Below are positions 62,461-64,000 of a DNA stretch of 64,000 bases, in pieces. The translations under genes and the position numbers were made by a program. The notes beneath the pieces were generated by a model that worked only from the letters and a program-made list of their open reading frames with translations, had not been told where the DNA came from and searched no databases. The DNA lies in NCBI RefSeq assembly GCF_028714775.1, contig NZ_JAQTLS010000014.1, positions 30,477 through 94,476 of the forward strand, written 5' to 3'. The first letter of the stretch is position 1; each line of letters opens with the position of its first letter. This DNA comes from Thiothrix sp. (GTDB lineage: Bacteria; Pseudomonadota; Gammaproteobacteria; Thiotrichales; Thiotrichaceae).

Positions 62461-63663
62461 ATGGATCATATTGTTGACACAATGAACGAATTAGGGCGTG
62501 GGGCAGAAGAAATTTTGGTCGAAGCCGAGTTTGTAGCGAAGCTAAAGAAAGGCCGTCCACTACGCATCAAGGCGGGTTTCGATCCCACTGCACCCGATCT
62601 TCATCTGGGTCACACAGTACTTATAAACAAGATGCGGCAGTTTCAGGAGGCTGGACACCACATTTTATTCCTAATCGGTGACTTTACCGGGATGATCGGT
62701 GATCCGACGGGTAAATCAGCCACCCGTCCGCCGCTGACGGCTGAGCAAGTGCAACAGAATGCCCTGACCTACCAAGAGCAGATTTTCAAGATTCTTGACC
62801 GGGAAAAGACCGAAATTGTCTTCAACTCAACGTGGATGAGTCAGCTTGGCAGTGCTGGTCTGATCCAGTTGGCAGCCAAGCACACAGTTGCGCGGATGCT
62901 GGAACGGGATGACTTTAATAAAAGGTATAAGTCTGGGCAGGCGATTGCGATCCATGAGTTCCTTTATCCTTTAGTGCAAGGGTACGACTCGGTTGCGCTT
63001 AAGGCAGACGTGGAGTTGGGCGGCACAGACCAGAAATTCAACCTGTTGGTTGGGCGTGAACTACAGCGCCAGTACGGGCAGGAGCAACAGGTTGTCATGA
63101 CCATGCCATTGCTGGAAGGCTTGGATGGCGTCAACAAAATGTCCAAGTCCTTGGGTAACTATATTGGTATTACCGATGCGCCCAACGATATGTTCGGCAA
63201 GATCATGTCCGTTTCGGATGAGTTGATGTGGCGTTACTTTGAGTTGCTCAGCTTCCGCCCGCTAACTGAGATCAAGCAATTCAAACAGGATGTGACACAA
63301 GGTGCTAATCCCCGTGACCTGAAGTTCCTATTGGCAGAGGAGCTGATTGAGCGTTTCCATAACCGTGCGGCTGCCGTTGGTGCAAGGGAAGACTTCATTA
63401 CCCGCTTCCAAAAGGGGGCAATGCCTGACGAAATGCCAGAAATAACGCTGGTAACTGACGGTGATGGGATGCCAATTGCGTCCTTGTTGAAAGAATCAGG
63501 GTTGGTTGGCAGCACTTCCGACGCTATGCGCATGATTCAGCAGGGTGCGGTGAAAATCGACGGCGAGAAGGTCGAAGACCGTAGTTTGTTGATTAAAAAG
63601 GGAAGTGTTGCGGTATTTCAAGTCGGGAAGCGCAAGTTCGCCAAGGTCTCGTTAAACGGTTAA
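62461..63663 (+). CDS. tyrS: Tyrosyl-tRNA synthetase
   Basis: 400 residues. HIGH-type motif [15 protein letters not shown] motif [10 protein letters not shown], and a C-terminal S4 RNA-binding domain ([20 protein letters not shown]). It charges tRNA-Tyr. The 249-base gap upstream is AT-rich and holds the divergent promoters; I see no tRNA-like T-box in it. Confidence 0.96.
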   Translation: MDHIVDTMNELGRGAEEILVEAEFVAKLKKGRPLRIKAGFDPTAPDLHLGHTVLINKMRQFQEAGHHILFLIGDFTGMIGDPTGKSATRPPLTAEQVQQNALTYQEQIFKILDREKTEIVFNSTWMSQLGSAGLIQLAAKHTVARMLERDDFNKRYKSGQAIAIHEFLYPLVQGYDSVALKADVELGGTDQKFNLLVGRELQRQYGQEQQVVMTMPLLEGLDGVNKMSKSLGNYIGITDAPNDMFGKIMSVSDELMWRYFELLSFRPLTEIKQFKQDVTQGANPRDLKFLLAEELIERFHNRAAAVGAREDFITRFQKGAMPDEMPEITLVTDGDGMPIASLLKESGLVGSTSDAMRMIQQGAVKIDGEKVEDRSLLIKKGSVAVFQVGKRKFAKVSLNG

Positions 63664-63683
63664 GAAATCTTTCATAAAAGTAG

Positions 63684-63711
63684 TTGACGGGGTTGGTGTG
63701 GTCTGTATAAT
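63684..63711 (+). promoter_or_regulatory. Strong promoter P1 of a downstream rRNA operon
   Basis: TTGACG (63684-63689), 16-base spacer, TATAAT (63706-63711), followed by a C/G-containing discriminator (GCGCAAC). Together with P2 and the boxA it forms the classic rrn leader; the 16S gene would lie beyond the window. Confidence 0.7.
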
Positions 63712-63814
63712 GCGCAACTTCTTCAGGGGCAAACGCCGCTGAAACGGGAAGGAAATCAAGCACTTAGTGCGAAATCCCTTCCCGGTGGGTCGAAAAAGTT
63801 TTTAGAAAAAGTGC

Positions 63815-63842
63815 TTGACACCTGATACTGAAAACTTATAAG
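63815..63842 (+). promoter_or_regulatory. Strong promoter P2 of a downstream rRNA operon
   Basis: TTGACA (63815-63820), 16-base spacer, TATAAG (63837-63842), followed by ATTCGCCC. Between P1 and P2 an imperfect hairpin (GGGAAGG...CCTTCCC, around 63748-63784) is formed. Confidence 0.65.
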
Positions 63843-63985
63843 ATTCGCCCTCTTTCGCAGCCCTAGCGGATGCGCGATGTTTAAAAAGAGAAGCCAGAAA
63901 ACTTGTGTGGGGGCTTGTGGTAAGTGCAATAGGCACAGAAGCAAGCAACCCAAGAAGTTCACGTTAATACGTAATTTCGATGGAT

Positions 63986-63995
63986 TGCTCTTCAA
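63986..63995 (+). promoter_or_regulatory. boxA-like antitermination site of the rRNA leader
   Basis: TGCTCTTCAA, followed by TTTCA, differs by one base from the E. coli boxA core TGCTCTTTAA. It lies about 145 bases after P2 and just at the window edge. It would load NusB/NusE for rRNA antitermination. Confidence 0.6.
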
Positions 63996-64000
63996 TTTCA

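Overview
This is a chromosomal window from a gammaproteobacterium, most likely a filamentous sulfur oxidiser of the Thiothrix/Thiotrichales type. That assignment is an inference. It rests on the complete gamma-type isc operon, the mltD/yafS-like/rnhA/dnaQ neighbourhood, tig-clpP-clpX-lon-hupB, and two secreted low-complexity proteins that resemble sulfur globule proteins. Most of the window is dense housekeeping DNA, with accessory islands at 1-3340, 14499-21024 and 43486-48463.

Layout. 1-3340: an edge-truncated AAA ATPase, a broken Uma2-family gene and an AAA/PD-(D/E)XK protein. 3478-14491: a nitrate assimilation block, nirB-nirD-nasA, nasT-nasS and nrtA-nrtB-nrtD. Both structural operons begin with a sigma-54-type promoter followed by a leader RNA. 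Each leader carries two hairpins and an intrinsic terminator, the form expected of a target of the ANTAR antiterminator NasT, which is encoded between them. 14499-21024 (minus strand): a translationally coupled three-gene operon encoding a SIR2-like protein, a 1397-residue STAND NTPase with a membrane segment and twelve near-identical HEAT-type repeats, and a CHAT protease. 21190-35446: ppdK, four tRNAs, tig, clpP, clpX, lon, hupB, three tRNAs, ppiD, mtaB and a lipoprotein. 35769-43485: a Pro-rich membrane protein, an EVE-domain protein, rlmJ, two sulfur-globule-like proteins, a 5-formyl-THF cyclo-ligase, an FHA protein, a MltD-like lytic transglycosylase, a methyltransferase, rnhA and dnaQ.

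43486-48463 is the most striking part. Between a HigBA-like and a VapBC-like toxin-antitoxin pair lies a gene for a TIR + nSTAND NTPase + membrane segment + FGE-sulfatase-fold protein. Its last 125 bp (47029-47153) match a downstream non-coding copy (47382-47506) without gaps. They differ at 11 positions, and every one is an adenine in the downstream copy. That is the signature of a diversity-generating retroelement (DGR): a variable repeat and its template repeat. No reverse transcriptase or Avd gene is visible in the window, so the mutagenic machinery would have to act from elsewhere or have been lost. I read this as an immune-receptor-like conflict protein with a hypermutable ligand-binding end and a TIR effector. 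Its partner island (SIR2/STAND-HEAT/CHAT) uses the same logic of effector, NTPase switch and diversified repeat sensor.

48458-64000: an Aas-like acyltransferase/acyl-ACP synthetase fused to half an MFS transporter, cysE, several small secreted or membrane proteins, iscR-S-U-A-hscB-hscA-fdx-iscX behind an IscR operator, an outer-membrane barrel protein, an M23 peptidase and tyrS. The window ends with tandem strong promoters and a boxA that announce an rRNA operon just past its edge.
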